Shown in pieces: positions 1-6,715 of a stretch of 14,608 nucleotides of DNA. The position numbers were made by a program, and so were the translations under genes. This stretch comes from an uncultured Oscillospiraceae bacterium (GTDB lineage: Bacteria; Bacillota; Clostridia; Oscillospirales; Ruminococcaceae), in NCBI GenBank assembly GCA_934454435.1, contig CAKSGA010000057.1, forward strand, positions 1 to 14,608. Direction: 5' to 3'. How positions within the stretch are numbered: the first letter of the stretch is position 1; each line of letters begins with the position of its first letter. Under the pieces are notes generated by a model. That model saw nothing but the letters and a program-made list of their open reading frames with translations. It made no database searches and had not been told where the DNA came from.

Positions 1-1339
1 GCTGGAGGGCATCAAGGAGTATTACGAGGAGCACCACAAGGTCAGCGTTTCACCGGAGATAACCCGTATGTGCGCCGTTCTCTCTGAAAGATACATCAAC
101 GACAGGTTCCTGCCCGACAAGGCCATCGACCTGCTGGACGAGGCGTGCGCCTGCGCAAGCCTTGGAAGTCCCGACATCACCGAGTATGAGAAGCTGAAGT
201 CAAAGATGGCGCAGCTCCGTGCCGATGAAAGCCGGATAGCGGCGGACACGCCCGACATCGACTACGAGAAGCTCGCAGAGATCAAGATGCAGATAGCCCA
301 GACCAATGACGGCATTGAAAAGGTCAGGGACAAGGCAGAGCATGTCGCCGTGACCATCGACGATATCTCAAAGGTCATAGAGATGTGGACCGGGATCCCC
401 GCAAACAAGATAAAGGAAACGGAGTACAAGCGCATAGGCAGCCTGGAGCAGCATCTCAAGGAGCACGTTATAGGTCAGGACGAGGCGTGCGAGCTTGTCG
501 CAAAGGCGATAAAGCGCACCCGTGTGCAGCTCACCGACAGGCGCAGACCGGCTTCGTTCATCTTTGTAGGTCCCACCGGCGTGGGCAAGACGGAGCTTGT
601 AAAGGTTCTCGCAAAGGAAATGTTCGACACTGTAGAGCCGCTTATAAGGCTCGATATGTCGGAATATATGGAAAAGCACAGCGTGTCAAAGATCATCGGT
701 TCGCCCCCAGGATATGTCGGCTATGACGAGGCGGGGCAGCTTACCGAGAGGGTACGCCGCAAGCCGTATTCCGTCATTCTCTTTGATGAGATAGAAAAGG
801 CGCACCCGGACGTTATGAACATCCTGCTCCAGATACTTGACGAGGGCAGGATAAACGACGCCCACGGCAGGTCGGTAAGCTTTGAGAACACCATAATCTG
901 CATGACCTCCAACGCTGGCTCCTCGACTGGCAGCAACAGCGTCGGCTTCACCAAGACCGAGGGCGACATCAGCAGGGAGCGTGCGATGAAGGGGCTGCGG
1001 GAGTTCCTCAGACCGGAGTTCATAGGGCGCATAGACGAAGTCATCGTGTTCAGACCTCTCAGCGTGGAGAACTATGCGGACATCGCAAAGCTCATGCTTG
1101 GCGAACTGGTTTCACCGCTGGCTGAGAAGAAGATCACGCTGAATGTCGGCGAGGGCGTTTATATGGCTATCGCAAAGAAGGCGCACGGTGGCAAGTACGG
1201 CGGCAGAGATATCCGCAGGGTGATCCGCAGCGATGTGGAGGACCCGGTCGCAGAGCTCATAATCGACCACGCAGACCAGCCGCTGTCTGAGATAGACCTC
1301 ACCGTTGACGGCGAAAATGTAAAGGTGGACGGCAGGTGA
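1..1339 (+). CDS. ClpC-type Clp ATPase, C-terminal part (5' truncated by window edge)
   Basis: AAA+ unfoldase that threads proteins into ClpP or remodels them in the cytosol. Only the last 445 residues are present; the reading frame enters at base 2. The order seen is the end of the first AAA domain, a short charged helical stretch, the domain junction (IEMWTGIP), then the whole second AAA domain. That domain has Walker A GPTGVGKT (569-592), Walker B VILFDE (773-790), sensor 1 TSNAG, an arginine-finger segment RPEFIGRIDE and a C-terminal GGRDIRR sensor 2. A VGF tripeptide at 941-949 lies where ClpC and ClpX carry the ClpP-docking loop, so a ClpP partner is likely. The short middle region argues against ClpB, whose coiled-coil middle domain is much longer. 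ClpC, ClpE and ClpA cannot be told apart without the N-terminus. The stop overlaps the next gene's GTG by 4 bp, which suggests translational coupling. Confidence 0.93.
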   Translation, partial: LEGIKEYYEEHHKVSVSPEITRMCAVLSERYINDRFLPDKAIDLLDEACACASLGSPDITEYEKLKSKMAQLRADESRIAADTPDIDYEKLAEIKMQIAQTNDGIEKVRDKAEHVAVTIDDISKVIEMWTGIPANKIKETEYKRIGSLEQHLKEHVIGQDEACELVAKAIKRTRVQLTDRRRPASFIFVGPTGVGKTELVKVLAKEMFDTVEPLIRLDMSEYMEKHSVSKIIGSPPGYVGYDEAGQLTERVRRKPYSVILFDEIEKAHPDVMNILLQILDEGRINDAHGRSVSFENTIICMTSNAGSSTGSNSVGFTKTEGDISRERAMKGLREFLRPEFIGRIDEVIVFRPLSVENYADIAKLMLGELVSPLAEKKITLNVGEGVYMAIAKKAHGGKYGGRDIRRVIRSDVEDPVAELIIDHADQPLSEIDLTVDGENVKVDGR

Positions 1340-2043
1340 GCGTAGTTCTGATAACCGGCGGCACCGGCGCTATCGGCAGCGCCATCGCCGCAGAATTCGC
1401 CGGGACTGACGATGTGATATTCACCTACAATTCCCGCAGGGAGGAGGCTGAGCGGCTCTGCGCCGAGCTCCGCTGCACCGCCGTGCAGGCGGACGTTGCA
1501 GACTATTCCTCCGCACAGAACGCCGTTGAGAAAGTGCTCAGGGATTTCGGCAGGATAGACGTCCTGGTGAACAACGCCGGCATCTCGCAGATAAAGCTGT
1601 TCACCGACATCACTCCGGAGGACTGGCAGCAGGTCATGAACGTTGATCTTAACGGCGTTTACAACATGACCCATGCGGCGGTGAAGTCCATGATAAACCG
1701 CAAGAGCGGGGCGATCGTTAATGTTTCGTCAGTGTGGGGAGTTTACGGCGGCGCCTGCGAGAGCGCATACTCGGCGGCAAAGGCGGGGGTCATCGGTCTT
1801 ACTAAGGCTCTGGCACGTGAACTGGGCGCCTCCGGCATAACGGTGAACTGCGTTGCGCCCGGGGTCATTGACAGCCCCATGAACAGCTCTCATCTTTCTG
1901 GGGAGGAGCTTCAGCAGCTCGCTGAGCAGACCCCGGTGTGCCGGCTGGGTCAGCCCCGGGAGGTCGCAAAGGCAGTCAGGGCGCTGGCTGAGAACCGTTT
2001 CATAACAGGGCAGGTACTGGGGGTCGATGGCGGCTTCTGCTGA
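1336..2043 (+). CDS. SDR-family oxidoreductase, FabG-like
   Basis: A 235-residue classical short-chain dehydrogenase/reductase, probably NADPH-dependent and resembling 3-oxoacyl-ACP reductase. Visible motifs are the Rossmann turn TGGTGAIG (residues 7-14), NNAG (79-82), the active-site Asn in DLNG (N106), catalytic Ser132, Tyr145 and Lys149 (YxxxK), the PG motif at 175-176, and a C-terminal GQVLGVDGG typical of FabG. The fold is complete and slightly shorter than the usual roughly 245 residues. The start is GTG at 1336, inside the Clp stop (GTGA overlap). No fatty-acid synthesis genes are adjacent, so true FabG function is not supported by context; a paralogue acting on another carbonyl substrate is equally possible. 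No convincing intrinsic terminator follows. Confidence 0.9.
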   Translation: MSVVLITGGTGAIGSAIAAEFAGTDDVIFTYNSRREEAERLCAELRCTAVQADVADYSSAQNAVEKVLRDFGRIDVLVNNAGISQIKLFTDITPEDWQQVMNVDLNGVYNMTHAAVKSMINRKSGAIVNVSSVWGVYGGACESAYSAAKAGVIGLTKALARELGASGITVNCVAPGVIDSPMNSSHLSGEELQQLAEQTPVCRLGQPREVAKAVRALAENRFITGQVLGVDGGFC

Positions 2044-2140
2044 CCTGTACTGCGTGTGACGTTGACCTTGTTTAACAAATTGACTAAAAAATCCGCTGTA
2101 TTTTCTCTGCGTTTTGTCAAAAAAAACACAAACTTTCCGG

Positions 2141-2169
2141 TTGAATTTTCAGTGAAAATATAGTATAAT
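2141..2169 (+). promoter_or_regulatory. Sigma-A-type promoter for oadG-oadB
   Basis: TTGAAT (2141-2146) and a perfect TATAAT (2164-2169) are separated by exactly 17 bp in an AT-rich gap, giving a predicted start near 2176 and a leader of about 45 nt. A strong ribosome binding site, AAAAAGGAG (2206-2214), lies 7 nt before the ATG at 2222. The gap upstream (2044-2140) is AT-rich and contains two TTGAC strings but no second complete promoter. Confidence 0.75.
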
Positions 2170-2221
2170 AAATTTGATTTGAAAATCCGAAAGGCGATTT
2201 CGGCTAAAAAGGAGACTTAAT

Positions 2222-2794
2222 ATGAACATCGCTTACTCCATTCTGTCGGCTGTGTCCAGCGTTGAGGCAGCTGCAACAGCGGAAGCATCTTCCGGTCCCT
2301 GGAAGAACGTGCTTGACGCCGTTCAGTCAACTGCCGAGGCTTCCAGTGACCAGTCCGCCGGTGTTATCGACAGGATACAGAATCTCCCCGACGCTCATGC
2401 ACAGCTCGGAGATCCTGACTACTGGGGTTCTGTAGGCATCATCACCATCACAGGTATCCTGGTCGTATTCTTTATCCTGGCTATACTGATATTCCTGTTC
2501 TGGCTGATGGGCACCGTTTTCCAGAACATCGACAAGAGCAAGAAGGCTAAGGCAGAGGCTGCAAAGGCTGCTGCGGCAGCGGCTGCTCCCGCTCCGGCAC
2601 CGGCTCCCGTTGAAGAGGCCGCTGAGGAAGTGGACGATGATGATGAGATAATGGCTGTTATCAGTGCGGCTATCGCTGCATACGCCGAAGAAGAGGGCAC
2701 CTCCTATACCATCAGGGACGTAAAGCGCCGTGACAAGAGAGCACGTTCTGCCTGGAGCCTTGCCGGTATCGGTGAGAACACCCGCCCGTTCTGA
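2222..2794 (+). CDS. OadG-family subunit of Na+-pumping decarboxylase
   Basis: Small membrane subunit of a biotin-dependent, Na+-translocating decarboxylase (oxaloacetate, methylmalonyl-CoA or glutaconyl-CoA type), which anchors the carboxyltransferase to the beta-subunit channel. The 190 residues run: about 70 hydrophilic, Ser/Ala-rich N-terminal residues; one membrane helix (about 72-96); a Lys/Ala segment; an Ala-Pro linker (about 111-130); an acidic DDDD patch; and a C-terminal segment with AVISAAIAAYAEEE and a basic tail ending ENTRPF, typical of Clostridial OadG proteins. The N-terminal extension is unusual because family members usually begin close to the helix. The start is well supported by the promoter and ribosome binding site, and the only other Met before the acidic region is inside the membrane helix. 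Which substrate is decarboxylated cannot be read from this subunit. Confidence 0.82.
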   Translation: MNIAYSILSAVSSVEAAATAEASSGPWKNVLDAVQSTAEASSDQSAGVIDRIQNLPDAHAQLGDPDYWGSVGIITITGILVVFFILAILIFLFWLMGTVFQNIDKSKKAKAEAAKAAAAAAAPAPAPAPVEEAAEEVDDDDEIMAVISAAIAAYAEEEGTSYTIRDVKRRDKRARSAWSLAGIGENTRPF

Positions 2795-2820
2795 GAACAG
2801 ACAGAAAGGAATATTGAAGC

Positions 2821-4095
2821 ATGGAAATATTTGTTGATACCCTGAAATCGCTCGCCACCACCTCTGGCTTCGCAGGCTTCGGAGTTGAGAACGGCTGGCA
2901 GAGCATTATTATGATACTGCTTTCCTTCGTCCTGTTCTATCTGGCGATCAAGAAGCAGTACGAGCCGCTGCTGATGCTCCCTATCGCATTCGGTATGCTG
3001 CTCACTAACCTCCCCGGAAGCGGTCTGTACCACGCTGAGCTGTGGAACCCTTCCACCAACCCTTACTTCGCTCCTGAATATGTTCAGGAAGGCGCTAATC
3101 TCGCTGTCACATACGTCAAGGAAGTCAGCCTGGATTATGGCAGAGTGCTCCATGAGGGAGGCCTGCTGGATATGCTGTACCTCGGTGTTAAGCTCGGTAT
3201 CTATCCGCCTATCATCTTCCTCGGCATCGGCGCCATGACCGACTTCGGTCCGCTGATCGCCAACCCGAAGAGCTTCCTGCTCGGCGCTGCCGCACAGGGC
3301 GGTATCTTCTTCACATTCCTCGGTGCGTGCGCTATCAATGCGCTTGGCCTGGGCGACGGCTTCTCCCTGAAGCAGGCTGCTTCCATCGCTATCATCGGCG
3401 GTGCGGACGGTCCTACAGCGATCTTCCTTACTTCCAGACTTGCTCCTGAGCTGCTCGGCTCGATCGCAGTCGCTGCTTACTCCTACATGGCGCTGGTTCC
3501 TGTTATCCAGCCGCCTATCATGAAGCTTCTCACTACTGAGAAGGAGCGCTCCGTAAAGATGGGTCAGCTCCGTCAGGTTTCCAAGCTTGAGAAGATCGTA
3601 TTCCCGATCGCAGTTACCGTTATCGTTTCCCTTATCGTTCCGGACTCCGCTTCACTGGTCGGCATGCTCATGCTTGGTAACCTTATGAAGGAATCCGGCG
3701 TGTGCGAGCGTCTTGTAAAGACTGCTACCAACGAGCTCATGAACATCATCACGATCTTCCTGGGCGTTACAGTCGGCGCTACGGCAGTTGCACAGAACTT
3801 CCTCAAGGTAGATACGCTGCTCATCATTGCACTGGGTCTTATCGCATTCTGTGTAGGTACTGCATGCGGCGTGCTCCTCGGCAAGCTGATGTACCTGCTC
3901 TCCGGCGGCAAGATCAACCCGCTGATCGGTTCCGCAGGCGTTTCCGCAGTTCCTATGGCTGCCCGTGTTTCCCAGAAGGTTGGTCAGGAAACCAATCCGT
4001 CCAACTTCCTGCTGATGCACGCTATGGGCCCGAACGTTGCAGGCGTTATCGGTTCCGCTGTTGCGGCTGGTGTGCTCCTGAGCGTCCTCGGCTAA
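2821..4095 (+). CDS. Na+-translocating decarboxylase beta subunit (OadB/GcdB family)
   Basis: A 424-residue polytopic membrane protein that removes CO2 from carboxybiotin and couples this to Na+ export. Family signatures are DFGPLIANP (141-149), GGADGPTAIFLTSRLAPELLG (about 193-213) and NPLIGSAGVSAVPMAARVS (366-384). By position, D196, N366 and S375 match the Na+/proton-coupling residues D203, N373 and S382 known in Klebsiella OadB. An extra hydrophilic stretch of about 35 residues (about 72-107) lies between the second and third membrane segments. The start follows AGAAAGGA (2803-2810), 26 bp after oadG, and a terminator follows the stop, so oadG-oadB form a two-gene unit. No carboxyltransferase alpha subunit or biotinyl-carrier gene is in the window, so both must be encoded elsewhere. 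Gene symbols oadB, gcdB and mmdB are all possible. Confidence 0.93.
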   Translation: MEIFVDTLKSLATTSGFAGFGVENGWQSIIMILLSFVLFYLAIKKQYEPLLMLPIAFGMLLTNLPGSGLYHAELWNPSTNPYFAPEYVQEGANLAVTYVKEVSLDYGRVLHEGGLLDMLYLGVKLGIYPPIIFLGIGAMTDFGPLIANPKSFLLGAAAQGGIFFTFLGACAINALGLGDGFSLKQAASIAIIGGADGPTAIFLTSRLAPELLGSIAVAAYSYMALVPVIQPPIMKLLTTEKERSVKMGQLRQVSKLEKIVFPIAVTVIVSLIVPDSASLVGMLMLGNLMKESGVCERLVKTATNELMNIITIFLGVTVGATAVAQNFLKVDTLLIIALGLIAFCVGTACGVLLGKLMYLLSGGKINPLIGSAGVSAVPMAARVSQKVGQETNPSNFLLMHAMGPNVAGVIGSAVAAGVLLSVLG

Positions 4096-4107
4096 ATTAC
4101 GGATATC

Positions 4108-4135
4108 AAAGAGCGATCGTATGATCGCTCTTTTT
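4108..4135 (+). terminator. Intrinsic terminator after oadB-like gene
   Basis: A perfect 11-bp inverted repeat (arms 4108-4118 and 4123-4133) with a 4-nt loop GTAT ends in a T-run to 4135. It is 12 bp after the beta-subunit stop and closes the two-gene transcript. Its A-rich upstream arm and T-rich downstream arm could also terminate in the reverse direction. Confidence 0.9.
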
Positions 4136-4194
4136 CTGTGCCCGGAGTTCTATGTTATTTGTATGGAACATATAAGACATATGTAAAAAAGATA

Positions 4195-4223
4195 TTGCAA
4201 AAAAAGCCGAATGGTGATATAAT
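4195..4223 (+). promoter_or_regulatory. Extended -10 promoter for pyrB
   Basis: TTGCAA (4195-4200) and TATAAT (4218-4223) are separated by 17 bp, with TG at 4215-4216 forming an extended -10. The predicted start near 4230 leaves a leader of only about 24 nt. That is too short for a PyrR-binding attenuator, so pyrB here is probably not controlled by the Bacillus-type pyr attenuation mechanism. Confidence 0.75.
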
Positions 4224-4253
4224 AGACAAAAAAGAACAGGAAAGGTGATCTGC

Positions 4254-5336
4254 TTGAACCAGAAATTCAACAACCTAATCGACATGGACGACTACAGCGT
4301 TTCCCAGTGGAACGCAATGGTTACACTCGCCGAGGACATAATGAAGCGTCCTGAAACTTATGCGGACAAGTGCCGTGGAAAGATAATGGCTACGCTGTTC
4401 TATGAGCCCTCCACCAGAACCCAGATGAGCTTTCAGGCGGCTATGATAAGGCTAGGCGGAAGCGTCATCGGCTTCGACAACCCCGGGAATTCCTCTGTGT
4501 CAAAGGGCGAGAACCTCAAGGATACCATAAAGATAGTCAGCAGCTATTCTGACATTCTGGTAATGCGTCACAATCAGGAGGGCTCCGCAAGGGCGGCGGC
4601 TCTCTCGGCGGAGTGCCCTGTGATCAACGCCGGTGACGGCGGGCACCTCCACCCCACACAGACCCTCACCGACCTGCTCACACTGAAAACGGAGCTTGGA
4701 CGTCTTGACAACCTGACTGTTGGTCTGTGCGGCGACCTGAAATACGGGCGCACCGTGCACTCAATACTGAAAGCGCTTTCCTGCTACAAGCACAACAAGT
4801 TCATACTGATCTCCACGCCGTCCCTGGCTCTGCCGGAGTACATAAAGGACGTGCTGAGGGCAAGGGGCTGTGAGTTCCGTGAAGTCAGCACGATCGAAGA
4901 GGCTCTTCCGGAGCTCGACATGCTGTACATGACGAGGATCCAGCAGGAGAGGTTCCCTACAAAGGAAGAATACGAGCGCCAGAAAGGCGTGTATATCCTC
5001 ACTCGTGAAAAAATGCAGCTTGCCCGTAAGGACATGATCGTAATGCACCCGCTCCCGAGGGTGAACGAGATAGAGGTCAGCATAGACGATGACCCGAGGG
5101 CGGCCTATTTCCGCCAGGCAAAGTGTGGAATGTACGTCCGCATGGCGCTGATACTCACGACCCTCAACAATGAGATAAAGGCAAATCCGCTGCTGGTGGG
5201 AACTATCCACAACGAATGCAGCTGCACAAATCCCAAGTGCATCACCCAGACCGAAAAGTACCTGCCGCACAGCTTCAAGAAGTACGGCGACATGCTGGTC
5301 TGCGAGTACTGCGATGAGAGGATACTCATGAAATAA
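4254..5336 (+). CDS. pyrB: Aspartate carbamoyltransferase with C-terminal PyrI-like zinc domain
   Basis: Catalyses carbamoyl phosphate + L-aspartate to N-carbamoyl-L-aspartate, the committed step of pyrimidine synthesis. Residues 1 to about 308 are a complete catalytic chain: FYEPSTRT (49-56), SVSKGE with K84, MRH (104-106), HPTQ (133-136), YGRT (164-167), TRIQ (227-230) and HPLPR (265-269). About 50 further residues carry C324-x4-C329 and C350-x2-C353, the spacing of the four zinc cysteines of PyrI, within flanking sequence resembling PyrI (IHNECSCTNPKCI). The nucleotide-binding allosteric domain of PyrI is absent. The start is taken as TTG 4254 because AAAGGTGA (4241-4248) is well placed for it; the in-frame GTG at 4245 lies inside that site. 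The gene is monocistronic between its own promoter and terminator. Confidence 0.93.
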   Translation: MNQKFNNLIDMDDYSVSQWNAMVTLAEDIMKRPETYADKCRGKIMATLFYEPSTRTQMSFQAAMIRLGGSVIGFDNPGNSSVSKGENLKDTIKIVSSYSDILVMRHNQEGSARAAALSAECPVINAGDGGHLHPTQTLTDLLTLKTELGRLDNLTVGLCGDLKYGRTVHSILKALSCYKHNKFILISTPSLALPEYIKDVLRARGCEFREVSTIEEALPELDMLYMTRIQQERFPTKEEYERQKGVYILTREKMQLARKDMIVMHPLPRVNEIEVSIDDDPRAAYFRQAKCGMYVRMALILTTLNNEIKANPLLVGTIHNECSCTNPKCITQTEKYLPHSFKKYGDMLVCEYCDERILMK

Positions 5337-5353
5337 ATCAAGATCATAGCACG

Positions 5354-5381
5354 AAGGGCGGGTCAGGTATCCGCCCTTTTT
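5354..5381 (+). terminator. Intrinsic terminator after pyrB
   Basis: An 8-bp perfect stem (AAGGGCGG at 5354-5361 with CCGCCCTT at 5371-5378), a 9-nt loop, and a T-run from 5377 to 5381. It sits 17 bp after the pyrB stop and only 15 bp before the start of the next gene, so that gene is either expressed by read-through or from a promoter inside pyrB that I could not recognise. Confidence 0.85.
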
Positions 5382-5396
5382 CTGTAAGGAGGCAAG

Positions 5397-6485
5397 ATGG
5401 TCAAGGACACTACACAATTCACAAAATACCGCAGCGAGCGTAGCAACGAGCTGGTCATAGCGTGCTGCATTGAGAAGCACTTCATCAGTGCGGTACTGTA
5501 TGACGTGGGACTTTCCAGGCGGTACGCCCGGGCTGTCAGGTTCGGGATCACACTGGGTCAGAAGGACGTGGTGGATACCGTCAATGAGCTGCTTCTTCGC
5601 CTGCTGAGGGAAAGCGGAGTGCGTGGGAACTGCGTGCACAGCATCGGCTTTTCTGCACCGGGCAGTTGTATGGTCATGCTCTGGGAGGGCTTCGACCCCG
5701 GGGAGCTGTTCCTGCCGCCGGATATCGGGGTGGTGTTCCTGCCGATGATGTCCCTGACGGCGGGCAGCGGGATCACCGCAGTTCTGGCGGCTGCGCTCGG
5801 TGAGCCCGGGAGCGTCCTTGTGGCGAATTTCAGTGATGGGCTCGGAGCAGCATCATACTCTGAAAACGGTGTGAGGTTCGCTTACGTCCCGCTGATGGGT
5901 GGATTAGACGGTTCGGCGCTTGAAACGGGAATGCCGCTGGAATGCGGTGCTATCGACCAGATGTCCCGGGAGCCGGACGGCACTGTCTGCTACAGTGTTA
6001 TCGGCGATGGTGATGGCATAGGAGTGTCGGCTCCGGCGGCAGCCCAGGCGGTCAGAATAATGCTGGACACCGGTAGCCTCGACAGCGATGGCATCATGAC
6101 CGACCGGGACCTTTTCTATATCGGAGAGGATCATTATATCTCGCAGAGCGATGTCCGGGCGGTGCAGTCGGATAAGGCGGCCTGCCGTGCGGCTCTGCAA
6201 AGGCTCGGGGAGCTCACCGGGACGCATGAGCGTGTCATAATTTCCGGCGAGGCCTTCGGTACGGAGCAGGGGGCGGCTGCAATGGCTCAGCTGGGAGCTG
6301 TTCCGAGGGGGCTCGGTGAGAGGTACGGCTGGAGCAGACGTCCCGCTGAACAGGGGCTTATCAGCTGTCTGACCGACCCGGAGCTGCTCAGGAGGGTCAC
6401 GGAGCTGTGCGACTCCGCAGAGGATATCTCGCACCTGCTGCATGATGGCTTTGACGATCTGTACATAAAAAATCTCGCTTTTTAG
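5397..6485 (+). CDS. Divergent ASKHA-fold (RACo-like, DUF4445-type) protein
   Basis: A 362-residue protein resembling the C-terminal ASKHA ATPase part of RACo, the reductive activator of corrinoid proteins. Support, from recalled family patterns: GGLDGSALETGM (168-179) plus CGAI matches the family's GPAFEG..GM..GAI block; ISQSDVRAVQSDKAA (248-262) matches LTQ.DIR..Q.AK.AI; ISGEAFG (282-288) matches the LAGgFG block; and the C-terminal FDDLYIKNLAF matches the conserved F..lF...L.F end. There is no N-terminal 2Fe-2S domain (family members are about 600 residues). The DIGTTT and DIGTNGE phosphate-binding motifs are unrecognisable (ELVIACCIEKHF at 18-29 and VANFSDGLGAA at 142-152 take their places). 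ATP hydrolysis is therefore doubtful and the function unknown. The start has TAAGGAGG at 5385-5392. It lies alone between the pyrB terminator and the rplS promoter. Confidence 0.72.
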   Translation: MVKDTTQFTKYRSERSNELVIACCIEKHFISAVLYDVGLSRRYARAVRFGITLGQKDVVDTVNELLLRLLRESGVRGNCVHSIGFSAPGSCMVMLWEGFDPGELFLPPDIGVVFLPMMSLTAGSGITAVLAAALGEPGSVLVANFSDGLGAASYSENGVRFAYVPLMGGLDGSALETGMPLECGAIDQMSREPDGTVCYSVIGDGDGIGVSAPAAAQAVRIMLDTGSLDSDGIMTDRDLFYIGEDHYISQSDVRAVQSDKAACRAALQRLGELTGTHERVIISGEAFGTEQGAAAMAQLGAVPRGLGERYGWSRRPAEQGLISCLTDPELLRRVTELCDSAEDISHLLHDGFDDLYIKNLAF

Positions 6486-6517
6486 GCGAATTTGTATGAA
6501 ATATCAGCGAAAAGCCC

Positions 6518-6546
6518 TTGATTTTTTCTGCAAAAGGTGCTATAAT
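6518..6546 (+). promoter_or_regulatory. Extended -10 promoter for the rplS operon
   Basis: TTGATT (6518-6523) and a perfect TATAAT (6541-6546), 17 bp apart, with TG at 6538-6539 as an extended -10. The predicted start near 6553 gives a leader of about 163 nt before rplS. This is the only strong promoter seen upstream of the run of genes from rplS to clpX. Confidence 0.8.
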
Positions 6547-6552
6547 ATTAAA

Positions 6553-6715
6553 GCATTTAGTATCCGTTAGTCTGCTTTCAGCAGGTTAATGTGTGTTAAT
6601 GCGAGGCGAAAGCCAAACATTAAAAACGGATAGTCCGCTGTTTTGGGGAAATCCCCGGCGTTTTACGCCCGAATAAGTCGATCTCAAGAATATCCGAAAA
6701 AACAGGAGGAAAATT
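6553..6715 (+). promoter_or_regulatory. Structured 5' leader of rplS (candidate L19 leader)
   Basis: A closing stem pairs TATCCGTT (6561-6568) with AACGGATA (6625-6632). Within it are a CTGC/GCAG hairpin (6572-6584) and a 7-bp stem TTAATGT/ACATTAA (6586-6592 with 6617-6623) that contains GGC-GAAA-GCC with a GNRA loop (6605-6614). Downstream are two small hairpins, GGGG-AAAT-CCCC (6645-6656) and GGCG-TTTTA-CGCC (6657-6669). A second TATCCG (6691-6696) precedes the ribosome binding site AGGAGG (6704-6709). Ribosomal-protein leaders of this kind, including a described L19 leader in Firmicutes, often act in autoregulation. Whether this one belongs to that family was not tested. Confidence 0.55.

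Noticed and set aside
1-1339. ClpB disaggregase as the identity of the first gene
   Set aside because: The segment before the second AAA domain is far too short for the ClpB middle domain, and a ClpP-docking VGF loop is present.
2062-2120. TTGAC/GTCAA strings in the gap before oadG as an operator or second promoter
   Set aside because: No -10 box lies at a suitable distance and the inverted arms are separated by about 30 nt with no known operator consensus.
6599-6676. 25-codon open frame inside the rplS leader (starts ATG at 6599, stops TAA)
   Set aside because: No ribosome binding site precedes it, its start lies within a predicted stem, and the peptide shows no recognisable features; structured leader RNA explains the region better.
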